Part shown: positions 20,053 through 29,451 of the stretch, in pieces | Layout: the number at the start of each line of letters is the position of its first letter | Position numbering within the stretch: the stretch's first letter is position 1 | From: Rhodobium gokarnense | Lineage (GTDB): Bacteria; Pseudomonadota; Alphaproteobacteria; Rhizobiales; Rhodobiaceae | Reading direction: 5' to 3' | NCBI RefSeq assembly: GCF_025961475.1 | Contig: NZ_JAOQNS010000011.1 | Location: 62,001-126,000 of the forward strand | DNA length: 64,000 nucleotides | Notes under the pieces: generated by a model | What the model was told of the DNA's origin: nothing | What the model saw: the letters and a program-made list of their open reading frames with translations, nothing else | Databases searched by the model: none | Made by a program: the position numbers and the translations under genes

Positions 20053-20457
20053 TTAGCCGTTGTCCTGTCCTGCCGGATCGGCCCGCCTGTTTGCCGGCGC
20101 ATCGCGCGTCGCTGCGGCGGGTTTCCTTCCTCCCCGTCCGCCGGGTCGGGCCAACGGCGCCCAGTTCAACACGTAATGTCCCGCGCGCGCCCGGCCGGGC
20201 GTTACCGCGAGCGGGCAGCCCTTTTCAAGGAAATGCCAGGACGTGTTGTTGAGAACCATCTCGCAGCGCGCCATCCGTTCGCCTTGCGGCGTCTTCAGGC
20301 ACACGGTGCTGCCGAGTTGATAGGACTGGCCCTGGTAGCGGCAGGAGCAGGGCACCTTCGGGCCGGCGGCAAGCACCGGGGCCCCGGCCAGTGTGAGGGC
20401 AGGGGCCGCAAGGAAGGCTGCCGTCGTGAGTGCGCGAACTATCCCATTGCGGCCAAT
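20053..20457 (-). CDS. Small cysteine-rich secreted protein, start codon unclear
   Basis: No named family. The core is CSCRYQGQSYQLGSTVCL, MARCEMVLNNTSWHFLEKGC: five cysteines in about 45 residues, suggesting a disulfide-linked periplasmic protein. The only standard start in frame is GTG at 20376, but that would delete a convincing signal peptide that the open frame encodes upstream (NGIVRALTTAAFLAAPALT followed by LAGAPVLA). In that stretch the only possible starts are the rare ATT at 20455-20457 or ATA at 20440-20442; the nearby ATG is out of frame and meets a stop at once. The coordinates assume ATT. The last 50 residues are arginine- and proline-rich and may be read-through of a lost stop. 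Downstream of xth on the same strand. Confidence 0.5.
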   Translation of the reverse strand: MGRNGIVRALTTAAFLAAPALTLAGAPVLAAGPKVPCSCRYQGQSYQLGSTVCLKTPQGERMARCEMVLNNTSWHFLEKGCPLAVTPGRARAGHYVLNWAPLARPGGRGGRKPAAATRDAPANRRADPAGQDNG

Positions 20458-20505
20458 GTAGCACGCAACGGGCGTTTCTGCGAATGGCTGGCGTGTGGCG
20501 CGGCT

Positions 20506-21291
20506 TCAGTTGAGTTCGATGCGCACCGGCACATGGTCGGACGGCTTTTCCCAGCCGCGCACATGCTTTTCGATGGTGACGCCGGCAAGCCGGTCGGCCG
20601 CCTGGGGCGACAGCATCAGATGGTCGATGCGGATGCCGTTGTTTTTCTGCCAGGCGCCGGCCTGGTAGTCCCAAAAGGTGTAGAGCCCGTCGGCATCGCT
20701 TGAGGCCCTCAGCGCATCGGTCATGCCGAGATTGGCGAGCCGCCGGAACGCCCCCCGCGATTCGGGCCGAAAGAGCGCATCGCCGACCCAGTCGTCGGGA
20801 TGCTTTGCGTCGCCCGGCATCGGGATGACGTTGTAGTCGCCGGCAAGGATGAGCGGCTCCTCCAGCGCCAGCCGGTCGCGGGCGAACGCCTCCAGCCGCT
20901 CCAACCAGGACAGCTTGTAGGGGAACTTGTCCGAATCGACCGGATTGCCGTTCGGAAGGTACAGGCAGCAGACGCGGAGCGCGCCGCCCTCGACCGAGAC
21001 GACCGCTTCCAGGAAGCGCGCCTGCTCGTCCTCGTCGTTGCCGGGCAGGCGGGGCGTTGCCTCGTCGATCGGCAGCCGCGACAGGATCGCGACGCCGTTG
21101 AAGCCTTTCTGGCCGTGGGTGACGACGTTGTAGCCGATCTCCTCGAAACGCTCCTTCGGGAAGCCCTCGTCGACCGACTTGATCTCCTGCAGGCAGGCAA
21201 TGTCGGGCTTCGATTCCTCAAGCCATGTCAGGACGTTGTCGATGCGTGCCTTGATCCCGTTGACGTTCCAGGTCGCCACCGAGACCGTCAT
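20506..21291 (-). CDS. xthA: Exodeoxyribonuclease III (AP endonuclease)
   Basis: 261 residues, the usual Xth length. Cleaves at abasic sites and removes 3'-blocking groups in base excision repair. Motifs in order: VATWNVNGIKAR, CLQEIK (metal-binding Glu), CLYLPNG, LAGDYNVIP (Asp-Asn pair), NNGIRIDHLMLS and PSDHVPV (catalytic His). Its ATG overlaps the erpA stop by four bases (ATGA), so the two form one transcript. Only 48 bp separate its stop from the presumed start of the cysteine-rich gene. Confidence 0.95.
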   Translation of the reverse strand: MTVSVATWNVNGIKARIDNVLTWLEESKPDIACLQEIKSVDEGFPKERFEEIGYNVVTHGQKGFNGVAILSRLPIDEATPRLPGNDEDEQARFLEAVVSVEGGALRVCCLYLPNGNPVDSDKFPYKLSWLERLEAFARDRLALEEPLILAGDYNVIPMPGDAKHPDDWVGDALFRPESRGAFRRLANLGMTDALRASSDADGLYTFWDYQAGAWQKNNGIRIDHLMLSPQAADRLAGVTIEKHVRGWEKPSDHVPVRIELN

Positions 21292-21638
21292 ATGGAAAAG
21301 CTCGTGCCGCAGCCGCAGGAGGCCGTCGCCTGCGGGTTCTTGATCTGGAACGACTGGCCCATCAGATCGTCGACGAAGTCGATCTCCGAGCCTTCCAGAA
21401 ACTGCAGGGAGACCGGATCGATGACGACGGTGGCATCCTGCTTTTCGATGACGATGTCATCGCTGGCGCGCTCGCGCACCAGGTCGTATTTGTATTGGAA
21501 GCCGGAGCAGCCGCCGCCCTCGACGCTGACCCGCAGCATCGTGCCTGCGTCTTCCGCGGCAAGGATCTTGGCGATGCGCGTTGCTGCGCGATCGGTTACG
21601 ACAACGTCTGTTGTGGCGGTCATGCCAGTCTCGCTCAT
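21288..21638 (-). CDS. erpA: A-type iron-sulfur cluster insertion protein ErpA
   Basis: 116 residues from the ATG at 21638. Carries and delivers Fe-S clusters to target enzymes. The three cluster cysteines are visible: Cys44 in EGGGCSGFQY and Cys108/Cys110 in the C-terminal SCGCGTSFSI. The frame is open to a GTG at 21677, and another ATG lies at 21623; the two nearby ATGs sit in a small sequence duplication (GCGAGAC before each), so the exact start is uncertain. Divergent from dgt; heads the unit erpA-xthA-cysteine-rich gene. Confidence 0.9.
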   Translation of the reverse strand: MSETGMTATTDVVVTDRAATRIAKILAAEDAGTMLRVSVEGGGCSGFQYKYDLVRERASDDIVIEKQDATVVIDPVSLQFLEGSEIDFVDDLMGQSFQIKNPQATASCGCGTSFSI

Positions 21639-21794
21639 GGGTGTCTCGCTCGTGGCTGGGCGACGGGCGGCCGGCACATCGTTGCCGGGACGTCACCTTG
21701 TGTTCGTCGTTGCCAAATAGTTATGAACGACGGCGATTGAGTCAATTGCGCGGTCGCCGCCTGCGGCCATCATCAGAATCGGGGGACAGGGAAG

Positions 21795-23003
21795 GTGCCG
21801 CGTTATTCACCGCCGCCGCGCGCGCCGATTGCCGCCGACCCGAACGCCAGCCGCGGGCGCCTTTTCGACGAGCCGGCAAGCAGCACGCGCACGCCCTTCC
21901 AGCGCGACCGCGACCGGGTCATCCATTCCGCCGCGTTCCGGCGCCTGAAGCACAAGACCCAAGTCTTCGTATACCACGAGGACGACCATTTCCGCACAAG
22001 GCTGACCCATTCCATCGAAGTCGCCCAGATCGCCCGCTCGCTGGCAAGGACGCTCGGCCTCGACGAAGATTTGGCAGAAGCGCTGGCGCTCGCCCACGAC
22101 CTCGGCCACACGCCCTTCGGCCACGAGGGCGAGGAGAGGCTCGACGAGTGCATGGCCGGCTATGGCGGCTTCGACCATAACGCCCAGTCGCTCCGCATCG
22201 TCACCCGGCTGGAACAGCGCTACGCCGATTTCGACGGCCTCAACCTGACCTGGGAGACACTGGAAGGCCTCGTCAAGCACAACGGCCCGCTGACGGACCG
22301 TACGGGAACGCCCATCGGCCGCTATGCCGGCCGCCCGTTGCCCCACGCCATCCGCTCCTACGAGCCCCTGCATGACCTGATGCTGTGGTCCTGGCCGTCG
22401 GCCGAGGCGCAGATCGCTGCCATTGCCGACGATATCGCCTACAACGCCCATGACATCGACGATGGCCTGAGGGCCGACCTCTTCACCGCCGCGGATCTCC
22501 TCGATGTGCCGCTCGTCGGCCCGACGCTTGCCGACCTCAACCGCGCCTATCCGGGGCTGGAGCGCTCGCGCCTCATCCACGAGACGGTGCGCCGGCTGAT
22601 CGGCACCTTCGTGCGCGACGTCGCCGAGGAAGTGCGCATGCGGATCGCGCGATCGAAGGTCGACACGCCCGAGGCGGTGCGCCTCCTCGACCACCCGCTC
22701 GTCGCCTTTTCGGAACGCATCGCCGGGCCGGAACGGGCGATCAAGAAATTCCTGTTCGAGCGCATGTACCGCCACCCCTCGGTGATGGAGGCGCGGGCAC
22801 GGGCCGGCAAGGTCGCGCGCGACCTCTTTGCCGCCTTCTTCGCCGATCCCGACCTGATGCCGGAGGAATGGCACCAGGGGCTGGAAGGGGCGGCGCCGGA
22901 CAAGCTGGCCCGCCGGGTCTGTGATTACATCGCCGGAATGACCGACCGCTACGCCTGGCGCGAGCACGAGCGGCTGTTTGACGATACCCCGGAATTGCGA
23001 TAG
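21795..23003 (+). CDS. dgt: Deoxyguanosinetriphosphate triphosphohydrolase-like protein
   Basis: 402 residues, the shorter dGTPase-like class common in alphaproteobacteria. Releases triphosphate from dNTPs. The HD-domain metal ligands are in [17 protein letters not shown] (His), [17 protein letters not shown] (His-Asp) and [15 protein letters not shown] (Asp). The start is GTG at 21795 after ACAGGGAAG. It lies 56 bp before argS, a conserved neighbour. Confidence 0.92.
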   Translation: MPRYSPPPRAPIAADPNASRGRLFDEPASSTRTPFQRDRDRVIHSAAFRRLKHKTQVFVYHEDDHFRTRLTHSIEVAQIARSLARTLGLDEDLAEALALAHDLGHTPFGHEGEERLDECMAGYGGFDHNAQSLRIVTRLEQRYADFDGLNLTWETLEGLVKHNGPLTDRTGTPIGRYAGRPLPHAIRSYEPLHDLMLWSWPSAEAQIAAIADDIAYNAHDIDDGLRADLFTAADLLDVPLVGPTLADLNRAYPGLERSRLIHETVRRLIGTFVRDVAEEVRMRIARSKVDTPEAVRLLDHPLVAFSERIAGPERAIKKFLFERMYRHPSVMEARARAGKVARDLFAAFFADPDLMPEEWHQGLEGAAPDKLARRVCDYIAGMTDRYAWREHERLFDDTPELR

Positions 23004-23059
23004 GTGCCGGCCAAATCGCCGGCCGCGCCTCGCGCCCGAACAACCCAGAAAAGCGAAAC

Positions 23060-24820
23060 ATGGATATCTTCAAAGACTTCGCATCGCGCATTAAGAAAAT
23101 CATAGAACAATCTGATATCAAGGCGAAAGATGGTGGTGAGCTTGATCTCGCCAACGTCGTCGTCGAGCCGCCGCGCGACCCGTCTCATGGCGATCTGGCC
23201 TCCAACGCGGCCCTGGTGCTGGCAAAGCCGGCAGGTCAAAAGCCCCGCGACATCGCCGAGGCGCTCGCCGCCAAGCTCGGCGAGGACGCGGATGTCGCCG
23301 CCGTCGAGGTCGCCGGTCCCGGCTTCATCAACATCCGCCTCGAACCCGGCTTCTGGGCGCGCCACCTGAAGGCCGTGATCGGAGCGGGCGACGCCTACGG
23401 CAAGGGTGCCATCGAGACCGACGAGAAGGTCAATATCGAGTACGTTTCGGCCAACCCGACCGGGCCGATGCATGTCGGCCACTGCCGCGGCGCCGTCGTC
23501 GGCGACGCGCTCGCCAACCTCCTGGAATATGCCGGCTACGATGTCGGCCGCGAGTACTACATCAACGATGCCGGCGTGCAGGTCGACGTCCTCGCCCGCT
23601 CCGCCTATCTGCGCTACAAGGAGGCGATCGGCGAGGAGATCGGCGCGATCCCGGAAGGCCTCTATCCGGGCGACTACCTGAAGCCGGTCGGCCAGGCGAT
23701 CGCAGAAAGCCATGGCGACAGCCTCCTTGGCATGGACGAGGCGGACTGGCTGCCGGTCGTCCGCGAGACCACCATTTCCATGATGATGGCGATGATCCGC
23801 GAGGACCTCAAAGCCCTCAACGTCCGCCACGACATCTTCTTTTCCGAACGCTCGCTGGTCGCCGGCGACCAGGACCGCGTCGCCGATGCGATCGCCTCCC
23901 TGCGGGAAAAGGGCCTGATCTATCTCGGCACCCTGCCGCCGCCCAAGGGTCAACTGCCCGACGACTGGGAAGACCGCGAGCAGACGCTGTTCCGCTCCAC
24001 CGACTTCGGCGACGACATCGACCGCGCGCTCCTGAAGTCCGACGGCAGCTACACCTATTTCGCCTCCGACATCGCCTATCACTACGACAAGTTCCTGCGC
24101 GGCTTCACCACGCAGATCGACGTCCTCGGCGCCGACCATGGCGGCTACGTCAAGCGCATGCAGGCGGCCGTCACCGCCGTCACCGGCGGCAAGGCGGCGC
24201 TCGACGTCAAGCTCTGCCAGCTCGTCAAGCTGTTCCGGGCCGGCGAGCCGGTCCGTATGTCGAAGCGCTCCGGCGACTTCATCACCCTGCGCGACGTCGT
24301 CGAGGAGGTTGGCCGCGACGCCGTGCGCTTCATGATGCTCTACCGCAAGAACGACGCGCCGCTCGATTTCGACTTCCAGAAGGTCACCGAGCAGTCGCGC
24401 GACAACCCGGTGTTCTATGTCCAATACGCCCATGCCCGCTGCGCCTCGGTGTTCCGCCAGGCCGCGAACGAGCTGCCGGGCCTCGACCTGACGCCGGCCG
24501 CGCTGGAGGCCGCGCCGCTGGACCTTTTGACCGACGAGGGCGAGATCGCGCTCATTGCCAAGATCGCCGAATGGCCGCGCCTGGTGGAGGCGGCAGCCCT
24601 CGCCCACGAGCCGCACCGGGTCGCGTTTTATCTTTACGACCTGGCAAGTGCGCTCCACGCCCAGTGGAACAGAGGCAAGGATTTGCCTCAATTACGCTTT
24701 ATTAACGTTGAAGACAGACAGTCATCCTTAGCCAGACTTGCCCTCGTTCACAGTGTTCAACTGGTCATTCAAGCGGGTCTGGCTATTCTGGGCGCCAGCG
24801 CGCCGGATGAAATGCGTTAA
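23060..24820 (+). CDS. argS: Arginine--tRNA ligase
   Basis: 586 residues. Class I synthetase with an N-terminal Add-1 domain, the HIGH-type motif in [18 protein letters not shown], and RMSKRSGDF replacing KMSKS as is usual in ArgRS; the C-terminal anticodon domain ends in the conserved PDEMR. Protein sequence is normal throughout. The nucleotide sequence is not: the last 200 bases (about 24620-24820) use AGA, TTA, CAA and AGT repeatedly, codons nearly absent from neighbouring genes, and the first 100 bases are also AT-rich. No indel is evident. Confidence 0.96.
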   Translation: MDIFKDFASRIKKIIEQSDIKAKDGGELDLANVVVEPPRDPSHGDLASNAALVLAKPAGQKPRDIAEALAAKLGEDADVAAVEVAGPGFINIRLEPGFWARHLKAVIGAGDAYGKGAIETDEKVNIEYVSANPTGPMHVGHCRGAVVGDALANLLEYAGYDVGREYYINDAGVQVDVLARSAYLRYKEAIGEEIGAIPEGLYPGDYLKPVGQAIAESHGDSLLGMDEADWLPVVRETTISMMMAMIREDLKALNVRHDIFFSERSLVAGDQDRVADAIASLREKGLIYLGTLPPPKGQLPDDWEDREQTLFRSTDFGDDIDRALLKSDGSYTYFASDIAYHYDKFLRGFTTQIDVLGADHGGYVKRMQAAVTAVTGGKAALDVKLCQLVKLFRAGEPVRMSKRSGDFITLRDVVEEVGRDAVRFMMLYRKNDAPLDFDFQKVTEQSRDNPVFYVQYAHARCASVFRQAANELPGLDLTPAALEAAPLDLLTDEGEIALIAKIAEWPRLVEAAALAHEPHRVAFYLYDLASALHAQWNRGKDLPQLRFINVEDRQSSLARLALVHSVQLVIQAGLAILGASAPDEMR

Positions 24821-24883
24821 GACACGGTGGTCTGATCGGCGAGGGATCATGCGTGTCGTATTCAGCGTAGGAACTCTGCCGAA

Positions 24884-27800
24884 ATGTCCAAAGAAGCCAA
24901 GAAACTCGGGCCAGGCTACGAGCGCCATGAGCGGGACGACCGGCCCTATGAGGAAGATCCGCTGGTCGAGCTGGCGCGGATCGTCAGTGGCGGCCCGCTC
25001 TATCCGCGGCGCAACAACCCCGCGCCGCAACAGGCGGCATCCGACAACGAGGCCCCTGAGGACGACGCGCCGGAGGCGAGCGATTCCGTAGCGCCCTCCG
25101 ACGGGCCGCAGCCCACGGCGCGCGAGCCGGAAGACGACGTCTTTGCCGGCGATCCGACGGCCGATCTGGAGCGCGAGCTTCTGGCCGAGTTCGAGGCGAG
25201 CTTCTCGCCGCCCGAGCCGGAACCCTATTCGCCCGAAGAGCGCGCGCCGGCTCCGGAAGTCGAGGAAGCTGCGCAAGAGTGGAGCGCGCCGGCGGAAGCC
25301 GATGAACCCGCGCCCGCCGAGGATTTTTCGGCCGACGATCCGGCAACGCCCGACGTAGCTGATGACCGCGCCGAGCCGTCATTGGAGGCCGACGAGGCCG
25401 AGGACCAGATCGCCGGCTATCCCCTCGATGCCGCGGTTCCCGAACCCGTGGCGCCGGACGACGATATTGCCGAAGAGACTGTGCCGGAAATCGAGCTACC
25501 GGGCGAGGACGAGACCCCGACGGCCGAAACCGATGCGCCTGAGGTTTTCGCTGAACCGGACACCGCCGACGCCGAAGCGTCCGGGTCCGAAGGTTTCGAG
25601 GTCGGGCCGGCCGAGCCGGATACGGGCGAATCTGAGACGGTCGAGGCCGAGGCCAAAGAGCCGGAGCGCCCGGAGCCGCTCGATCTCGCCAGCCAGCTCA
25701 GCGCCATTCTCGGCACCCGCGTGACGCCGACGACGGCTCGTCCGGGCGCGAATCGGGACGAGCCCTCCGAGCCCGCGATCGAGGGCGGGTCGGCCTCGCT
25801 GCTGGCGCGCATGCGCCGCGGCTTTGAGGAGACGACGCCGCACCGTGAGCCGTCCGTGCAGGACGAGCCGGTCGCCCGTGACGAGCCGGTCGCCGAAGAC
25901 GAGGCTCCGGCCGTCACCGCCGCGGAAGACCCCGAAACCGATATCGCGCCGCCGGTCGAGACCGCGTCCCGCGACGAGGAGCCGGCCGAGACGGCGGCCC
26001 CTGAAATCGATCTCGACGACCTGGAAGGCGCGCTCGCCGCCGCCGTCGGCGAGGCGATCGCCAACGACCCGGAAATCTCCCAGCCGCGCTTCGAGCCGTC
26101 CTTCGCGGACGAGCCGCCGGCCGATCTCGACCTGACGCCGTTGCCGGAAACGCCGGACCCGACCGTCGACGAGACCGAAGCCGATGACGCGCCCGAAGTG
26201 ATCACCGAGGCGCCGTCGGCGGAAGACGACATCGCCTGGAAGGGCCCCGACGTCAGGTCCGACAGCCGGTACGACGAGGACGACGACGCGGATTATGCCG
26301 AGGAGGACCGGATCGAGCCCGGCCTCGGCGTGGACGTCGCTGCCGACGACAGCAGCATCGAGGCGGTAGAAGCGGCGCTGTTCCCGGAAGTGACGTCCGG
26401 CGAGCCCTACCGCATCGACGAGCGTTACGCGCCCGAGCCGGACGTGCCCGAAGCGCCGGAAGAGCCGGACGTGGCCGAAACGGCCGCGGAGCCGGAGGAA
26501 GGCGACGCCTATCCCGAGGTTTACGCCGCGGCTCCCGCCGACGCTGCGAGTTATGAAGAATCCTACGACGCCGACGGTTATCCGGTTGCCGCAGAGGCTC
26601 GCGACGGCGAAGAGGGCCCGGCGGCCTATGCAGAGGACGGGGCCGAAGGCGAAGCGGACTATCCCGTCGAGGGCTATGCCGACGTCGAAGGCTACGAGGA
26701 CGGCGCGGACGACGACCGCGAGTTCGTGCCGCGTGAATACCGCTCCGACGCCTACGACCCGGCTTTCGACGATGCCGCGCTGGAGCCGCCGCGGGTCGCC
26801 GTCGATCTCGACGAGGCCTATGGCGCGCCCGTCGCCGCCGGCTACGAGACCGACCGCTACGCAGAGGACTATCCGGCCGAGGCCTACCATGGCGAGGCCG
26901 GCTATGCGCCGGACGGCGACTATTCCGATAGCGACGACATCGCGCTGGCGGCCGAGGAGGCCGCGCCGCAATATTCCGGCGACGACCAGCTGCCGCCGCA
27001 TACCGAAGAGGAGCTCGAAGCGAGCCCCGCGGACGGAGATCGCGGCCGCGGCATGATGGTCGCTGCCGTCATCGGCGGCATCGTCGTGCTCGGCCTTGCC
27101 GGCTTCCTCGGCTACCGGTTCCTGGCCGGCGACGAGGCGAGCGGCCCGCCGCCGATGATCTATGCCGACACCGGCGAGGTGAAGGTGAAGCCCGAAGAGC
27201 CGCAGGGCACGGGCGAGCCGGAACGCTCCAAGCTGATCTACGACCGCGTCGGCGGCACCGGCGAGCCCGGCGAGGAGCGCCTGATCGTGCGCACCGAGGA
27301 GCCGGTCGACCCGCTGGCGACCGAGGGCGAGACCGGCGTGCCGGAGGCCGAGGCCCGCGGTGCCGTGCCGCGGCGCGTGCGGACCGTCGTTGTCCGCCCG
27401 GACGGCACCATCGTCGACCAGTCGGACGAAGAGGCCCCCGCGGCCGCTGCGCCGGTCGACACCGTGCGCATCCGCCCGACCACCGACGATATCGGCGCGA
27501 CCGCCGATGAGGCTGCGGAAGGCACCGACACGGCCGAGGCCGATGACACCGATCTCCTTGCCGGCAACGCCGATGCGCCAGAGGTCTCCGGCGAGGCCGA
27601 CGTGCCGCGGCCGAAGCCCGGCACCGAACTTGCCGCGCTCGACACGGGCGAGACGTCCCTCGAGGATACCGAGCCCGTCGAAACGTCGGACGATGTCGTT
27701 TCGGCCGCGGACGAGGAGGCGGCCGGCGAGCCGGACACCGCCGAGGATGCGGCAACGGCCGACGAGGCCAGCGACGCGGCTGGAACCGAGGTCGCAAGCC

Positions 27801-28366
27801 GCGAGCCGGCGCCGCGCCAGATCCAGACCGAAGCCCCGGCGAGCCGGCCGGCAACGCCCGCCGTGCCGCGCAACGCCAGGCGGCCCGAAGCCCGTCCCGC
27901 GACACCGGATTCGCCCGTCTCGCCGACCGCCCGCCGGGTCACCACCCAGCCGGTGCGCACGCAAGGCCGGGACGTTCCGCCGACGAATCGCGGCGCCAGC
28001 GGTCCGCTCGACCTGACCGCGGCGGCCCGCGCCCCGGCGGTCACCCCGCCGCCGTCGGCACCGCCTGCCAACGCCGCCGAGGCGGCCGCGGCAACGCCCG
28101 CTACGGCGGCGACCCCGGCCGGCACCTACAGCGTCCAGGTATCCTCGCAGCGCAGCGAGGCCCAGGCCCAGGAAGCCTACAAGTCGCTGCAGAGCCGTTA
28201 CCCGCAGCTTTTCAACAACCAGAACGCCATGATCCTGCGCGCCGATCTCGGCGACAAGGGCACCTATTACCGGGTGCGGGTCGGGCCGATGGACCGGGGC
28301 GAGGCAAACAGCTTCTGCACCAACCTGAAGAGCGCCGGCGGCGACTGTTTCATCCGTCGCAACTGA
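24884..28366 (+). CDS. Large acidic single-pass membrane protein with C-terminal SPOR domain
   Basis: 1160 residues. An acidic, proline- and alanine-rich, presumably disordered cytoplasmic part (residues 1-720), one transmembrane helix (about 724-746, MMVAAVIGGIVVLGLAGFLG), a 330-residue disordered periplasmic linker, and a SPOR domain from about 1080 (GTYSVQVSSQRSEAQAQEAY to the end). SPOR domains bind glycan strands stripped of stem peptides, typically at division sites. Residues 540-720 are rich in tyrosine set in Asp/Glu/Gly. A SPOR protein between argS and nagZ is a recurring Hyphomicrobiales arrangement. The two cysteines in the SPOR domain (FCTNL, DCFIRRN) might form a disulfide. Start ATG at 24884 is the first in frame. 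Confidence 0.85.
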   Translation: MSKEAKKLGPGYERHERDDRPYEEDPLVELARIVSGGPLYPRRNNPAPQQAASDNEAPEDDAPEASDSVAPSDGPQPTAREPEDDVFAGDPTADLERELLAEFEASFSPPEPEPYSPEERAPAPEVEEAAQEWSAPAEADEPAPAEDFSADDPATPDVADDRAEPSLEADEAEDQIAGYPLDAAVPEPVAPDDDIAEETVPEIELPGEDETPTAETDAPEVFAEPDTADAEASGSEGFEVGPAEPDTGESETVEAEAKEPERPEPLDLASQLSAILGTRVTPTTARPGANRDEPSEPAIEGGSASLLARMRRGFEETTPHREPSVQDEPVARDEPVAEDEAPAVTAAEDPETDIAPPVETASRDEEPAETAAPEIDLDDLEGALAAAVGEAIANDPEISQPRFEPSFADEPPADLDLTPLPETPDPTVDETEADDAPEVITEAPSAEDDIAWKGPDVRSDSRYDEDDDADYAEEDRIEPGLGVDVAADDSSIEAVEAALFPEVTSGEPYRIDERYAPEPDVPEAPEEPDVAETAAEPEEGDAYPEVYAAAPADAASYEESYDADGYPVAAEARDGEEGPAAYAEDGAEGEADYPVEGYADVEGYEDGADDDREFVPREYRSDAYDPAFDDAALEPPRVAVDLDEAYGAPVAAGYETDRYAEDYPAEAYHGEAGYAPDGDYSDSDDIALAAEEAAPQYSGDDQLPPHTEEELEASPADGDRGRGMMVAAVIGGIVVLGLAGFLGYRFLAGDEASGPPPMIYADTGEVKVKPEEPQGTGEPERSKLIYDRVGGTGEPGEERLIVRTEEPVDPLATEGETGVPEAEARGAVPRRVRTVVVRPDGTIVDQSDEEAPAAAAPVDTVRIRPTTDDIGATADEAAEGTDTAEADDTDLLAGNADAPEVSGEADVPRPKPGTELAALDTGETSLEDTEPVETSDDVVSAADEEAAGEPDTAEDAATADEASDAAGTEVASREPAPRQIQTEAPASRPATPAVPRNARRPEARPATPDSPVSPTARRVTTQPVRTQGRDVPPTNRGASGPLDLTAAARAPAVTPPPSAPPANAAEAAAATPATAATPAGTYSVQVSSQRSEAQAQEAYKSLQSRYPQLFNNQNAMILRADLGDKGTYYRVRVGPMDRGEANSFCTNLKSAGGDCFIRRN

Positions 28367-28389
28367 CGGACGCCGCCGCTTGAAAGCGT

Positions 28390-28425
28390 CTTGACCCGGC
28401 CGACTCTCACGGATAAGGCCGGGTC
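28390..28425 (+). promoter_or_regulatory. Hairpin and possible promoter abutting the nagZ start
   Basis: GACCCGGCC (28393-28401) pairs with GGCCGGGTC (28417-28425), and the second arm ends exactly before the nagZ ATG. The same bases hold CTTGAC (28390-28395); a 17-18-bp spacer leads to TAAGGC, which would start transcription at or near the ATG. It may be a terminator-like stem without T-run, a translational lock, or a leaderless promoter. Confidence 0.4.
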
Positions 28426-29451
28426 ATGAGCGTTTCTGAGAAGGCCTTCATCTGCGGCGTTTCCGGCCTCGTCCTGAGCGATGCCGAACGCCGTTTCCTG
28501 GAAGACGAGCGGCCCTTCGGCCTCATCCTCTTTGCCCGGAACCTGTCCGATCCCGAACAGATCCTCGGCCTCGTCGCCGCGTTTTGCGACGCCGTCGGCA
28601 GCGCCGATGCGCCCGTCTTCATCGACCAGGAGGGCGGCCGGGTGCAGCGCCTGAAGCCGCCGCTGGCGCCGATCTATCCGCCGGGCCGGCGCTACGGCGA
28701 GATCTTTGAGGCAGACCCGGAAAAGGGCAGGCGGGCCGCATTCCTCGGCGCCAGGCTGATCGCCGGCGACCTCGCCGACCTCGGCATCACCGCCGATTGC
28801 CTGCCGGTGCTCGACGTGCCGGTCGCCGGCGCCCACGACGTCATCGGCGACCGCGCCTACGGCACCAACCCGGAAACGGTCGCCGCGCTCGGCCGGGCGG
28901 CGGCCGAGGGGCTGATGTCGGAGGGCCTCCTGCCGGTGATCAAGCACATCCCGGGTCACGGCCGCGGCACCGCCGACAGCCACCTGTCGCTGCCGACGGT
29001 CGAGGCCTCCCGGGAGGACCTCGCGGCCCACGACTTCCCTCCCTTCAGGGCCCTTGCCGACCTGCCGGCCGCCATGACCGCCCACGTCGTCTACACCGCG
29101 CTCGATCCGGACAACGCGGCCACTGTCTCAAAGCGCATCATTGCCGAAATCATCCGCGGTGAACTCGGCTTTTCCGGCCTCCTGATGAGCGACGACGTCT
29201 CCATGAAGGCGCTCGGCGGCACCATGACGGAGCGGTGCGAGGCGCTGTTTGCCGCCGGTTGCGATCTTGCCCTACACTGCAACGGCGATCTGGACGAGAT
29301 GCGCGCGGTTGCCGCGGCAAGTCCGGTGCTGGACGGTGCGGCGAAGGCGCGGGCCGACCGGGCGCTGGCGCTGGTCGGCAGGCGCGTTGCCGGCGATCCG
29401 GCGGCAGAACGGGCGGAGTTCATGGAACTGATGGCGGACGGGATGGCCTGA
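28426..29451 (+). CDS. nagZ: Beta-N-acetylhexosaminidase, glycoside hydrolase family 3
   Basis: 341 residues. Removes N-acetylglucosamine from anhydro-muropeptides in peptidoglycan recycling. The signature VIKHIPGHGRGTADSHLS contains the Lys-His pair and the mobile loop with the acid/base His; the nucleophile Asp is in LLMSDDVSMKAL. No signal peptide, as expected for cytoplasmic NagZ. The start codon is preceded by a stable inverted repeat with no free Shine-Dalgarno sequence. Its TGA stop overlaps the scpA ATG by one base. Confidence 0.94.
   Translation: MSVSEKAFICGVSGLVLSDAERRFLEDERPFGLILFARNLSDPEQILGLVAAFCDAVGSADAPVFIDQEGGRVQRLKPPLAPIYPPGRRYGEIFEADPEKGRRAAFLGARLIAGDLADLGITADCLPVLDVPVAGAHDVIGDRAYGTNPETVAALGRAAAEGLMSEGLLPVIKHIPGHGRGTADSHLSLPTVEASREDLAAHDFPPFRALADLPAAMTAHVVYTALDPDNAATVSKRIIAEIIRGELGFSGLLMSDDVSMKALGGTMTERCEALFAAGCDLALHCNGDLDEMRAVAAASPVLDGAAKARADRALALVGRRVAGDPAAERAEFMELMADGMA

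Noticed and set aside
20225-20674. 149-codon minus-strand frame overlapping xthA and the cysteine-rich gene
   Set aside because: It runs through the xthA 3' end in another frame and lacks any family features.
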